A stretch of DNA of 64,000 nt from Lactarius indigo (GCA_025766275.1 JAFKAC010000077.1:219508-283507); one strand, 5' to 3'. Shown: positions 32,541-44,151, counted from the first letter of the stretch. Notes: generated from the letters alone by a model not told the origin. A program made the numbers and translations.

Positions 32541-34840
32541 CGCTGTCACCTACTAGCACGCGTTGGCTCCTCATATAAGCACTTCTAATATGTACTTTGC
32601 TTGTTATATAAGACCTCGAGCCTGATTTCACATTGGTATTGGCCTTCGGACTGATACTATCCCATTCTCAAACGTGTGAGCTGCCTCTGAACGGAATCGT
32701 ACCATTTTACTACCGCATGACCTACTGTATCGATTATCGTCTCTGTTATCCTCTGTCAACGTCTTTCCCTTGGGTTGACTTCTTCATACTTATACTCCCT
32801 ACACCCCTACACCTTGATGAGTTTCTTGCAAGGCTCCGGAGTGGTCTCAAGGCCCCAAGACCTGAGACAGACCTAACAGGCCATTTGATGTCGATTGACT
32901 GACTTCTCCGACCACAGCTCTTGGCACTATCAAGAGCCCTGTAGTGAGTCCCTCTTCTTGATGCCACACTCCATGGACTCGTGTCTTGACTTCTTTCAAT
33001 CTGGCTGAATTTCAACGATCTCACCCACTCGAACCAACCTGAACCCTGGCTTCTTCTAGGACCTGTATACGTACACAAACTGCCTGCACTTCCGAGTCGC
33101 ACGTGTGAGTTCCAAATGGCGATGCCAGTGCGATTCGTGCTTGCAGTAATACACATAGCTCATGGCTGGCTAGGTTAAACTGTCATTTTGCATCTCCTAG
33201 TTACTTTCCCGCACCGCACTGGCGGACCAGACATTCCCGCACTCCGGCCAGTATACCTTCCCCTTGTCTTGTGACCCCGCTGGGTTTCTCCCTGGCCTCC
33301 ACTACACATTGAGATCTACATCTCTGTTTGACAGTGTAAAAACTTCTTGTATCTACACCTATTAAGTCAGCAAATATTAGTTCCTTTTCCCTCAGGGCTT
33401 AGAGCTCTGTAGGGCAACTTCGTCTTGTTCTCATCGTCCCCCAGTGTGCCGCACCTTCGCGCACCCTCAGTTCCTTTGGAGCGACACGTCTCTGATTCAA
33501 ACAAACCACTATACGAAGTTACGAGCCCCGCAAAGGCCTGCACGACCTGAAACATGGCTTCACGCCCCCCCCTCCAGAACCCAATGTATCCCTAGGCTGC
33601 ACATAGAAGTGCCCATTGGCAGTTTAGGGTATCAGTAGGGCATTTTCCAGCAGATAAGATCCTGAAAACATGTAAGCACAGTAGGCAATTGAGTAAGATT
33701 GTTGTATACAGAGATTGTCATCAAATACAGTGATTACTGCGAAGATTATTCAGTTCAAATATAGTTATACAGAGCGATGGCACTACATTGGGTTCTGTGC
33801 CACAATGCACATGAAAGATGTGTAGAGAACTATGAGTCAGTGAGAGCGGGAAAAGCTCTGTGCACACAAGACGGGGATGCGAAAAGTGACTGTAAGAAAG
33901 TAAAGAGGGCGAGAAAGCGTGCACTACAGACCTTTGTGATGGTGCCTTTGACCAAGACTGACCCTGACAAGCTTTGCAGTCATTCAAGAAGAGCAAGTGA
34001 GACCAAGAGTAAGTACGATGTGGGGAATTATGTCCTTTATTGAGCACAAAAGCTGAGCCTTATACACATCGAGTACATGTAAGGGTGAGCAGAGCAATTT
34101 CAAAATGCCAAGTTGGCCGGTATGAGGCGAAGCGAGGGACGAGCAGTACCTTAGAGTATTGTCTTTGAGTGAACGGGCGAAGTGGCACATCCTCATTCCT
34201 CTCTTGCGTGCTGCCACCTGTCTGCCCACCTTTTCAACTGGTCTGAAGAACCTGGATCCTATCTTTTTTAGAGAGAGAACAGCCCTTTCTTCTGAAATAC
34301 TATTCCATCGACAAGTGTTGGGGCGGATAATACTTCTCGAGATAAACAAAGGTCGACGCCCACCAGGCTTCGTTCCACTCACTGAAGAGGCCGCTCTGCT
34401 ACTGAGAGAGGTGTGGGCGAGATGGCTCGCCTGAAATCCCAACTCCTGTAGAACCAAGTCGGCAAAGAGGAGCTAGACCGGCTAGTGCTAGGAGAGAAGG
34501 CTGCTCGCATGTCCCTGCATGACAGAGAGACTGTGGAACAGCGCAACTGGCCAAACTTATCCTGACAGTCGCCGTTTGCGTTGCCGACGTGCACTGCCAC
34601 TCCCTCTCCCGCCACCGGGCATGCTTTGTGTGTCGCTCACCGTTTGCGCTGCCCAAATGGTGCTGCCATCTTCCTCTCACCGCTGGCCTTTGCCCCGCGA
34701 CGCTCACCGTTTGCCCTGTCCTTCCGTGTCTTTGGTTTCGTTGACGGAGTCTGTTCGCCGGTGCACCACTCCCAGGATCGGGCGAACGGTGCCACCTATT
34801 ACAGTCAAAAAGCGCCCCAAGGCCAGCACGCCTGGGGACC
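32541..34840. other. Stretch without a supportable gene
   Basis: Short frames (32633-32902, 33777-34043 and 34581-34904 on plus; 33984-34457 on minus) lack domains, repeats or splice support. CTCATATAAGC near 32571 and GTTATATAAGACC near 32604 look like core promoters, but no convincing ORF follows. Confidence 0.5.
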
Positions 34841-35420
34841 CAGAAGCATGACACTACTCTACAGTGACGTGCGTGTCATGAGACAAGTTGGATGGCGTAC
34901 ATGAGTGGTGGCACTCCCGGGGACTCGGACAGATGGTGCTACCTACCACGATCAAAGGGCAGACACAAGTCCGGCGCACCCGGGATGGCACTACTCCACA
35001 GTGGCCTCTGCATGTCGTGAGATGGGTCGAAGGGTGCATGCGAGTGGCGCAGCACTCTTAGGGACTCGAGTAGACAAGTGGCAGTACTCCCGAGGACTCT
35101 GACAGATGGTGCTACCTATTGCGGTTGATGGGCACATGCAAGTCCGACATGCCCAGGGCTCGGATAATTGGCACTACTCTACAGTTGCGTGCGAGTCGCG
35201 AGACGGGTCGAACGATGCACGCGAATGGCGGCACCTATGAGGACTCGAACGGGTGACGCTACCTACCGCGGTCGAAGGGCACACCCGAGCCCGGCAAGCA
35301 TCGGCTTACGCCACTCTACAGTGGCCTCTGCATGTCGCAAGATACGCAGAACAGCACACGCAAGTGGCGGCGGCACTCCTGGGGGCTCAGACGAACAATG
35401 CTACCTTCACGTCAGGTGGT
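34840..35420 (+). repeat. Degenerate tandem repeat of about 150-175 bp, about 4 units
   Basis: The block GGACTCGGACAGATGGTGCT (34919) recurs in altered form at about 35094, 35240 and 35393, with CACTACTCYACAGTGGCC and GCATGTCGTGAG between. Units are quite diverged and CpG-rich. Confidence 0.75.
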
Positions 35421-36240
35421 ATGCGGAGGTGTGCGCCCCGAATAGTCATAGTGTGCCGGTTGGAGCTAGCTCGCCAACAGAGATGAGGGGTGGTGCGAAC
35501 ACAGGGAGGCGCGCACTCTGGATAAAAATATCTAGAGTACAGCGCGTACAGCGTGTCATGGTAGGTTCAAGTCATCCAAGCCATCCAAACCAATACTGCA
35601 TGCAGTCTGGAAGCATGAACACGAATTCGTGGACACGACGACCATGTGGGATAATTATCCCCTGCAGAAGATTGGAAGGTCGTGGCGAGGGAAGACATGG
35701 TAGTAGAGGGAAAGAAAGTGAAGACGTGTCGCGTCGCGCAAATTAGCTGAATCCGTCACGCAAAGTCACGTGACCGCTGCGTCATTTCCTTTTAGGAAAT
35801 GATTGCTAATCAAATTCGAAACGTTTGTACTGTTTCTTTTTTTTTTTAGAAGGGCACTTTTATTTTAGATATCTAGTTTGTCTACGTGTAGACGACTAAA
35901 TACCCGTAAATAAAGTGCTAAGTAGTAGGAGATTTACCATCAGCTCTACCTAGCACACTGTGTTGCCGGGCCTAGAGGGGAACCGGTTTGTGAGGGAAAA
36001 TGCGCTTACGCACATCCCCTGGTAGGGGGGATAGTGTGGGACTCAGACACAGGGCAGCCGCGGTTAGGTGCAGTGTGGTCTCCTACCCACTAAAACCTCA
36101 CAGATCTCGAGCCAGTTGGGGGGGGGGCTCTGGGTGGAAGACGTATAGAGTTTTACGGAGGCGGGCAGCTGGATAGGTGAACAATGTGTGAGTGGGAGTT
36201 CCTGAGGAGAGCGTATGCTCCTCTCTCCTAGATATTATTC
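35421..36240. other. Intergenic stretch with short palindromes, no gene seen
   Basis: GTCTACGTGTAGAC (35878-35891) is a 14-bp palindrome, and GAGGAG...CTCCTC (near 36201-36220) frames a small stem-loop just before the TAATATTAC hairpin. Confidence 0.45.
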
Positions 36241-36241
36241 A

Positions 36242-36280
36242 TAGATAATCGTTTAACTACGCTAATATTACGATTATCTA
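36242..36280 (+). other. Stem-loop with TAATATTAC nonanucleotide
   Basis: Perfect 10-bp stem TAGATAATCG / CGATTATCTA with a 19-nt loop. TAATATTAC (36263-36271) spans the 3' side of the loop and the first stem base. This is the layout of rolling-circle origins of CRESS-DNA replicons. No Rep-like gene is visible in the surrounding 2 kb, so function is unproven. Confidence 0.5.
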
Positions 36281-36296
36281 ATATGTCAATCTAGCC

Positions 36297-36724
36297 TCAG
36301 TTTGCCGGACTTTGTCCGTTCCGGGCCGTAGCCCAACAAGACGTGTTTCCAGGTGGCTTTGACAGTTTTGTTTTCTTCGTCAGAGGCTTCCAGGGTGTTT
36401 GTGTTGGTGAGCAGTGAGCTGACGTGTCCAGTTTGTCCTTGCTTGGATATTGTATATTCATGTTTGGTGGTGGTTGCTGTGCTGTTGTATCGAATTGACT
36501 GATGTGTCTATTTGGCAACTGTTTTGTTACGGTTTCACCCTCACGACCTCGACAAACGGCGGTACGAAGGACACAATCACGTGAAGAAAAGGAAAATGAC
36601 GAAGAAAAGGCTGAGATAAGCCATAAATCAAGAGATAAGTGCCCCGGCCCACGATTCCACTGGACCTTCTGCAATGACGCGCAGAATTGTAGGTTCCACC
36701 GGCCCGGTTAAAGCAATAACAACA
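36297..36724 (-). repeat. Dispersed repeat copy 2, continuing into a LINE ORF1-like frame
   Basis: 36525-36724 is the inverted partner of 26082-26281. Further downstream on the minus strand a frame reads LPNRHISQFDTTAQQ and later SKPPGNTSCWATARNG, which vaguely recalls the SWATVA motif of fungal LINE ORF1 proteins. It might be the 5' part of the LINE family seen at 31806-32540; that link is speculative. Confidence 0.45.
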
Positions 36725-37520
36725 TTATATATAGACGAATGATAACTGGGTTCAGGGTTCACTGTGGGTTCTGGGTCTATTTTGACTTAGGGTTACCGCG
36801 TATATCCAAGTAATGGTCCCGCGTTTGACCATCATTGACAAACGCGGGACCATTACTTGGCCCGCGTTTGACCATCATGGTCAGACGCGGGGCCATTACT
36901 TGGCCCGCGTTTGACCATCATTGACAAACGCGGGACCATTACTTGGCCCGCGTTTGACCATCATTGACAAACGCGGGACCATTACTTGGCCCGCGTTTGA
37001 CCATCATGGTCAGACGCGGGGCCATTACTTGGCCCGCGTTTGACCATCATTGACAAACACGGGACCATTACTTGGCCCGCGTTTGACCATGATGGTCAAA
37101 CGCGGGACCATTACTTGGCCCGCATTTGACCATCATGGTCATATGCGGGATGATTACTTGGCCCGCGTTTGACCATGATGGTCAAATGCGGGCCTCCAAA
37201 GTTGATCTGTATCAATAGAAGGGTGATATTTGTACTCGAAATATATGTTTTATTGTATTTCGAGTTGAATGGCATATTCAGGGTGCCAGTACGGTCCCGC
37301 GTTTGTCCATCATGCCTAAACGCGGGACATTATTACATGGTCCCCATATATACATATTGAATAAATAAATGAGGGGCCATAACTTGACCAGCGTTTAGAC
37401 ACAATGGACAAACGCGGGATCGTATGGGCACCCTGAACATGCCATTCAACTCGAAATACAATAAAACATATATTTTGAGTACAAATATCACCCTTCTATT
37501 GATACAGATCAACTTTGAAG
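36725..37520 (+). mobile_element. Palindromic-minisatellite element M, copy 2
   Basis: Same leader, palindromic array and terminal hairpin as 9478-10147, with near-identical sequence but about nine array units (36822-37190) instead of six. It starts exactly where the repeat at 36525-36724 ends. The terminal hairpin is 37192-37520. Confidence 0.85.
36822..37190. repeat. Palindromic 43-bp minisatellite, about 9 units
   Basis: Same unit as at 9575-9830. Several units are identical duplicates of their neighbours, showing recent expansion. Confidence 0.9.
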
Positions 37521-37531
37521 GCTCATGTTTA

Positions 37532-38141
37532 TCAGTGAAATTGATTGATTGATTGATTGATTATAGATTGGTGTTAGATTGTGTCTTTGTCTCTTACCAG
37601 TGAAACATTTGCTTTGTGGAGTTGGGGGGTTTATATTGTTAAGTAAGGTGAAAAGGTGTGATGTGATGTTGACAGCCTTTATAACTTGCGAGGCAGGTAG
37701 TAATATTATAGTCTGTATTTTGTCATGGAATCATATCTGTGAGATGTGCATAAGGAGGCTTCCATTATCTGTGACCCATCTGTAATATACCAATGGCAAG
37801 CACAATGTGCTGCTCTGTATGCTGGAGAGCGAGCAGCGCGAGCAATCCATGCTATACAGAGCAGCACATTGTGCTTGCCATTGGTATATTACAGATGGGT
37901 CACAGATAATGGAAGCCTCCTTATGCACATCTCACAGATATGATTCCATGACAAAATACAGACTATAATATTACTACCTGCCTCGCAAGTTATAAAGGCT
38001 GTCAACATCACATCACACCTTTTCACCTTACCTAACAATATAAACCCCCAACTCCACAAAGCAAATGTTTCACTGGTAAGAGACAAAGACACAATCTAAC
38101 ACCAATCTATAATCAATCAATCAATCAATCAATTTCACTGA
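37532..38141. repeat. Long near-perfect hairpin 2 (about 289-bp arms, 33-nt loop)
   Basis: 37532-37820 pairs with 37854-38141 with one small indel. The outer ends are TCAGTGAAATTGATTGATTG and its complement. The loop contains TGGAGAGCGAGCAGCGCGAG and then CAATCCATGCT, related to hairpin 1 at about 24 of 29 positions. The arms of the two hairpins are not related to each other. Confidence 0.93.
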
Positions 38142-38250
38142 AGGAGGTCAGATAACAAGACCAGATGTAACCACAATGTGCAATTGACTAATTTCAACTG
38201 AGGTAACTCTGTATATGCATCCAACTCAGACCAAGTTCTTAGATGAAACT

Positions 38251-38458
38251 TGATGAACAGCATAGATGAACAGCATATTCACAGTAAACTGAACACTGTG
38301 GTGAGATAAGCTGAGAAGCTAGAAAGCAGCAGAGGGGATCTTGCAAGTTGTACAGATCAAAATATATAATCTAGAAAGTCCAATTAATCTTATCTACAGC
38401 AGTCCATATCTGTATGTCCATTTAGACCCACTAAGTGAACACAGGCTACTTATCAACA
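38251..38458 (-). mobile_element. Internally deleted family C solo LTR
   Basis: TGATGAACAGC to TATCAACA, about 208 bp against about 620 bp for full copies. Flanking pentamers AAACT and AACCT differ by one base, consistent with an old TSD. Confidence 0.7.
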
Positions 38459-39380
38459 AACCTTTGTAGCCTGGGTCTGTCTCTCCTTCAACATGCTTCC
38501 TGTTATTACACTTCTCACACAACCTTGCTTCTGCCTGTCAATAAGCCACAGTGTTAGCATGTGGCCACAATGCTAAGCAATTGGCATAGGTCACAACACT
38601 GAGATGGCAGCTTGGCCACATGGATGAGCTATGTGGCCTTGCCTCTACAAATACACAAATGCAACTGTGATTCCATTCAACTGAGAAGTGTTAGAACCTT
38701 ATATCTAGTTATAGTAAATATATATTGTGATCTCACTTTTGTGTATTTAAGCCAGCAAGTTATGCTATCAAATAACCAGTTCTGAGAACACTATAGTAGT
38801 TATATCGTAAATACATTGCCTCATAATAATAGGTAAGCTAAGTAGTACACTACTGCCCTATGCCTGCTCAACAAGTCACCCTTATTTGATTTAGAGGATA
38901 TGCGGTACCTGAGTCAATTCTTAGAGGAAAACCTGGGCCTGGTTTAACATCCTGACAATGTAGTGTACTTGGTATTGTTATATGACTCTGGGAACTGCCT
39001 AAACCCCCAAACATTTGCAGTGCTGCCTGACCAGGGGATTGAACCATGGACATCCAGGATTGGACCCTTCCTTACAGTATGAGGATCAGAGATACCATCC
39101 TTCTTATTGAAGATGCTGTGGGATAAAAAACCCCAGGTGCTGTCTCAGTGAAAGAAGGTTGTCTTAGTGAGTTGAAGCATGGGAGAAAAAAAATAAAACA
39201 TCAACATGTTTGGCTTTCATTAATAATGTGGCATAGGCAAGTTGAGATGTGACTTGTCATCCTTGTTGTGCCCACCTTGTGTTTTTTCAGTGCCCACCTC
39301 TCTGCAATATATGGCTTTCTCCACCCTCAACTTCTTGACCCTTTCTTCTTCCCCATCAACATTACTGCCTATGCCTACTA
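38459..39380. other. Stretch without a supportable gene
   Basis: AT-rich and stop-rich. An isolated GGTTCAATCC (minus strand near 39037) resembles a tRNA B box, but no cloverleaf forms. Confidence 0.5.
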
Positions 39381-39397
39381 TGTTATGCCCTAGCAGG
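39381..39397 (+). mobile_element. 17-bp stub of a family D LTR
   Basis: TGTTATGCCCTAGCAGG is identical to the start of the family D LTR at 40269. It stops exactly where the old gypsy LTR begins, so the gypsy element probably inserted into a family D LTR whose remainder is lost. Confidence 0.55.
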
Positions 39398-39903
39398 TGT
39401 TACAGTACAGACTCTGACTCACATTTGGATGACTCATGGCTGGTTATGACTATGGCCCAATAGTCATATTAGTCATGGAATATTACATTGTATCAGTCAG
39501 CATGTAGTTTGCATGTGATTTGTGACTCATGTATGACTTGTTCCTAGGATAGCTGTACTAGGGTTTGAGCTAGTTAAGTTATTGGTTACTTACATCTTAG
39601 CAGCACTTTAAAGCCTGCATGTACCTGTATAAGTAGTAGTCATGGAAGACCAAGAGTCTCCATCTTGGTCTTCTTCAATCCACCCTTTGAATTGCCTTTC
39701 ATCTGCCTTAGTCTCACACTAAGAGCGCCTCCACTTTGACTTGCTAAGGGTCGAGCCTCTTACCTCTTTTGCTGCAGTTGTGTGCTGTTAAGCCCCTCTT
39801 CAGCATGCATTGGGTTGACACTGAGGTCCCCATTCACCTTACTCTGCTAAGTCATCTATGCTGTCATGAGTCCAAGTCGGACTAATGCCCATGGAGCATA
39901 ACA
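39398..39903 (+). mobile_element. 5' LTR of the old gypsy element
   Basis: TGTTACAGTACAG to GGAGCATAACA, 506 bp, collinear with 41651-42160 but CpG-depleted. It is followed by the same ATTAAGACCAAGAT leader. Confidence 0.85.
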
Positions 39904-40268
39904 TTAAGACCAAGATCCTTCAAAGTGGTGTATTTGACAAGAGAACAGTGGATGTCCTTCTGTCCTTACTCCCTCAAATGATGAGGAGATTGTAACATAC
40001 CTACACAATTCCTGGGAGCTGCTCAGTGGAGAGAACAAGGAGAAGACACCAGATACTTGTGGAGTTTAACAGGCCTAACCATTTCCAACCTGTTGAGTTC
40101 AATTTTGATCACCTCTGTTGGACAGAAGTTACGTGGAACCCCATAGATCACTACTGGGATATCATACAACCAGCTGGATGAAATTATAACTATGACATCA
40201 ATGCTTGTGAGCTTAATAGTTGCACAGACTATAGTCCTATAGACGGACAAGCACAAGAACATACTGAC

Positions 40269-41429
40269 TGTTATGCCCTAGCAGGGGCGTGGGTTCTGAA
40301 GGTTCTGAATCACACAAGTATCAAGCAAAGACATCTGTTGTCTCATTGCTATGAAATACAAGTGGTGGGGTGTGGCACAGTGTGCAGCACTACTCTGTAA
40401 TATAGGGCTCCTCACCTGAAGTGTGTAACACTTCTCTACACTTGATCTTGCTAGTGCACAGTGTTATGATCCAACGCTTCGGACCTCAGTCACAGTATGT
40501 TTCTACCTTGCCTTTCCCCTTTTGTACTATACCTTGTTACCAAAGGAGCTACTGCTGCTAGTGGCGCTGTTTCCTTTGATCCAAATATCTCCCCATTCCG
40601 CTTGGTCTCTTTGATATTGTGTGGACTTGTGTTCATGTTGTTTGGAACCTCATCCCATATAAACCTGTACCATAGACCATAGGAAGCCAGACTTGGCTTC
40701 GTTTGCAATCTAGCAACCTTGCCTTCGTACTTTGGTGTGACCTTGCTCTATCCCCCTCTTCTTATGCATCCCCTACCTCAGTCCCTAATCAGGACACTTC
40801 AAAGTCTTTGCAGTTGAACTATATCAACATGTCACACCTGTTATACTCTGTGCACTAGCAAGATCAAGTGTAGAGAAGTGTTACACACTTCGAGTGAGGA
40901 GCCCTACATTACAGAGTAGTGCTGCACATTGTGCCACACTTTGCCACTTGTATTTCATAGCAATACGACAATAGACGTCTTTGCTTGATACTTGTGTGAC
41001 TTAGAATCCCCAGAACCCACACCCCTGCTAGGGCGTAACACACAGAGTCCAACAGGTGTGATGCGTTGATATAGTTCAACTGCAAAGACTTCAAGGTGTC
41101 CTGGTTAAGGACAGAGGTAGGGGATGCACAAGAAGAGGAGATAAGGCAAAGTCACATCAAGGTACAAAGGCAAGGTTGCTAGATTGCAAATGAAGCCAAG
41201 TCTGGCTTCCTACAGTCTATAGTACAGGCTTATATAGGTCGAGGTTCCAAACAACATGAACACAAGTCCACACAGTATCAAAGAGACCAAATGGGTTAGG
41301 AGAGTATTCAGATCAAGAAAACAACACCACTAATAATAGTAGCTCCTTTGGTAACAAAGTATAGTACAAAAGGGGAAGGGGAAGAGTGAGACATACTACA
41401 ACTGAAGTCTGAAGTGTTAGTTTATAACA
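40269..41429 (+). mobile_element. Family D LTR in the old gypsy gag, itself interrupted
   Basis: TGTTATGCCC to TTTATAACA. Without the nested copy it is 577 bp, the family length. Flanks CTGAC and CCAAC are only partly alike, as expected for an old insertion. Confidence 0.88.
40462..41040 (-). mobile_element. Family D LTR nested inside another family D LTR
   Basis: 579 bp, opposite orientation to its host copy, exact TSD CACAG (40457-40461 and 41041-41045). Confidence 0.93.
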
Positions 41430-41650
41430 CCAACAAAGGAATCAGCAGAGAAAAGCATCAGAAAGCCAAGAATCCCCTAGCAGAGGGAATACTCCAGCAG
41501 AAGACACAAGTCTAGGTGCCATTGAAGAGCACATCATTCAATAAACTGAGTCCCTTACCATCCATCAACCCTAACTGGAAGTAATTCACATATGATCCCC
41601 AGCAGTTGCAATGGCCACAACTACTATTACTCAAGAAGAAGAACGACTAG

Positions 41651-42160
41651 TGTTATGGTACAGACTTGATGACTCATTACACACGACTCACGACCGGTTA
41701 TGACTACGGTCCGGTATCAACATTAGTCATGGACTCTTACATCGTATCAGTCAGCATAGTAGTTCGCATGTGATTGTGACTCATGTATGACTCATTCCTA
41801 GGATAGCTGTACTAGGGTTCGAGCAAGTTACGCTATTGGTTACTTACTATTCCAGCGGCGCTTTAAAGCCCGCATGTATCTGTATAAGTAGTCGTGACGG
41901 AAGACCAAGAGTCCCCATCTTGGTCTTCTTCAATCCACCATCTTGACTCATCTTTTGCTTGCCTTAGTCTTTGACTAAGTGTGCTTCCGCTTCTACCCAC
42001 CAAGGGGTAGTACCTCTATATACTTGAGTTGCAGCGTGTGCCGGTGGGCCCCTGTTCAACTTGCGTTGGGTTGACACGTGATCCCCATTTGCCTAACTTT
42101 CGCTAAGTCGATTACGCCGTCTTCACGTCCAAGTCGGACTAACGCTGGTGGAGCATAACA
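41651..42160 (+). mobile_element. 5' LTR of the chromovirus
   Basis: TGTTATGGTACAG to GGAGCATAACA. TGTATAAGTAG at 41881 is the likely TATA region, and a perfect hairpin (41900-41928) follows it. Confidence 0.93.
41900..41928 (+). promoter_or_regulatory. LTR hairpin GAAGACCAAGA...TCTTGGTCTTC
   Basis: An 11-bp perfect stem with a 7-nt loop, 10 bp downstream of the TATA-like box. It is repeated in the 3' LTR (49209-49237) and in the unrelated-looking family G LTRs (7005-7033 and 58914-58942), so it is likely an RNA or DNA structure near the transcript start. Confidence 0.65.
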
Positions 42161-42210
42161 TTAAGACCAAGATTCCCATTGTGGCGTACTCGACCAGAGA
42201 CCAGTGGATG

Positions 42211-44151
42211 TCCTTCCGTCCCTATCATATTATACGACGAGGAGACCGCAACGTACCAACAAGATTCTTGGAAGCTGCTCAGTGGAGAGAAAGAGGAGAA
42301 GACACCGGATATTTCGTGGAGTTTAACGGTCCTAACCGTTTCCGACCCGTTGAGTTCAATTTCAAACACCTCTGTTGGGTCGAGATTACTTGGAACCCCA
42401 TAGACCATCGCTGGGATATTGTACGCCCAGCAGGAAGAAACTACAACTGCGATATCGACGCACGAGAACTTAACAGCCGCGCTGACTACGGTCCCATCGA
42501 CGGACAAGCGCAGGAATATACCGATGAAGGTGTTAGCGGAGGAGAGGAATCTGAAGGTCAATCACCAAGTAGAGGAACAACGCCAGCAGAGGAAGCTAGC
42601 TTAGGAGCTATTGGCGATCATATCATACAACAAACTGAGTCCCTTACCATTCACCAGCCCGAACCAGAAGTAATTCACATCCACAGTCCAGCAGTCGCAA
42701 TGGCAACAACCACCGTTACGCAAGAAGAACTGCAGCTCACCCTTGAAGCAAGGGATCAAATAGCCCTAGAAGAACAAAGACGCATTGCAGAAGAATCCAG
42801 AGCTAATCTAGCTCCCATCAACCCTCATACCGGTCATCGAATGACCGACGATGACATAGCAATCCACCGCGCCATTGGACCAGATGTGGCTGACCCTCCT
42901 AGTGGTGGAGGTGGACCTCCTGGTGACTTACCAGGAGGAGGACCTCCATCAAGAGGACCCGGATTTGGAGGATTCCCTGGAGGACTCCCTGGAGGATTCC
43001 TGGGAGGACCACCAGGAGGAGGACATCCAGGAGGAGGACTACCAGGTGCAGGTCCCATTGCTCCCCCTCCCAGTAATAAGCTAGCTGGCGAAGCACCCAC
43101 AGTATTTGACGGAGAACGCACCAAGGTCGAAGCATTCCTCACTCAATGGCACGTCTATTGGAGCATGAACGCCGACGAAGGCATCATGGCAACACCATAT
43201 CGACGGGCCCTACTCTTCCTTTCTTATATCAAAGGCGTCAACATTAGCGAATGGGTATTAGCCATGCTCACCTGGCTCAATGGCCAGATACAGGCAGGAA
43301 TACCCCGTACAAGTGAAGGACTATGGAACGAAGTCACGCGCAGCTTTATGCAGCGCTTCCGGAATACCATGGAACAAGAACAAGCTCAATACGAGCTTAA
43401 GAAAGGAGCCAGAATGATCGGGAGCAACCTAGATGAGTATTGCACCCAATTCGAACAGTTAATACGCCGCGCTCAGTATAGACTTGACGACCCGCAAACG
43501 CTTGACCTATTTGCGAGTGGATTACCAAAGGACCAATATGAAAAGGTCTACACTCTCGACAACCCTCGCAATTACTGTGAATGGAAAGAAGCGGCTACAA
43601 CCCGTCAACAACAATACCTCCACCTCAAAGCAGTATTGAATAGAGGAGTTCCTCAAGGGCAGGGACAAGGACGACCACGACAACAACGACAGTGGCAGGG
43701 GCCACCAAGAAGTTCCTGGCAACCAAGAAACCTACCCCGAGATCCAAACGCCATGGATACCTCAGCAGATCGAATCCGAGGACGACTTGCGGGAGCGGAA
43801 GATGTACTCGCCCCTTGTCCCCCATATTGACCAAGAGGAGGATTCATCCAAAGGGGAGGAGGACGTAATAACCAAAGGCCAGTCACCTGTTATAATTGTG
43901 GAAAGGACGGACACATGGCCCGTGACTGTAGACAACCAAAAGGAAGCTATCAGCCTCAAGCATCAACTAGTCGCTACATTGATACCGACTATCATCAACA
44001 AGAACCAGAGACTGCTACTAGGGTGGTTCAAGACGCACCCCCTCAACAGCACGCCAGTGACTGGCTCAACGGAGTAGCAGGAGAATCGGACGATGTAAAG
44101 GACATTATCCTCCAACAATTGTGGAAGAAGGAGGGTTTTCAGGACGCCTGA
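42211..44151 (+). CDS. gag: Gag polyprotein with CCHC knuckle beyond one in-frame TGA
   Basis: The open frame extends back to 42148 but the first ATG is 42211. Order: an N-terminal region; a Gly/Pro-rich linker (GGLPGGFLGGPPGGG, around residue 270-300); a retrotransposon Gag capsid domain (FLTQWHVYWSM ... YELKKGARMIGSNLDEYC ... LFASGLPKDQYEKVY, about residues 320-450); and a basic Gln/Arg/Gly tail. A TGA at 43828-43830 stops the frame, which then continues as CYNCGKDGHMARDC (43888-43929, CX2CX4HX4C zinc knuckle) to TGA at 44149. The mid-frame TGA is most simply CGA-to-TGA decay; programmed read-through is an alternative. Gag packages the element RNA in cytoplasmic particles. It overlaps pol by 31 nt. 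Confidence 0.88.

Noticed and set aside
26082..36724. A single large DNA transposon bounded by 200-bp terminal inverted repeats
   Set aside because: No TSD outside, no transposase inside, and the right copy extends into unrelated LINE-like sequence; kept only as a low-scored observation.
39020..39060. tRNA or tRNA-derived SINE suggested by GGTTCAATCC on the minus strand
   Set aside because: No A box at the right distance and no cloverleaf stems could be drawn.
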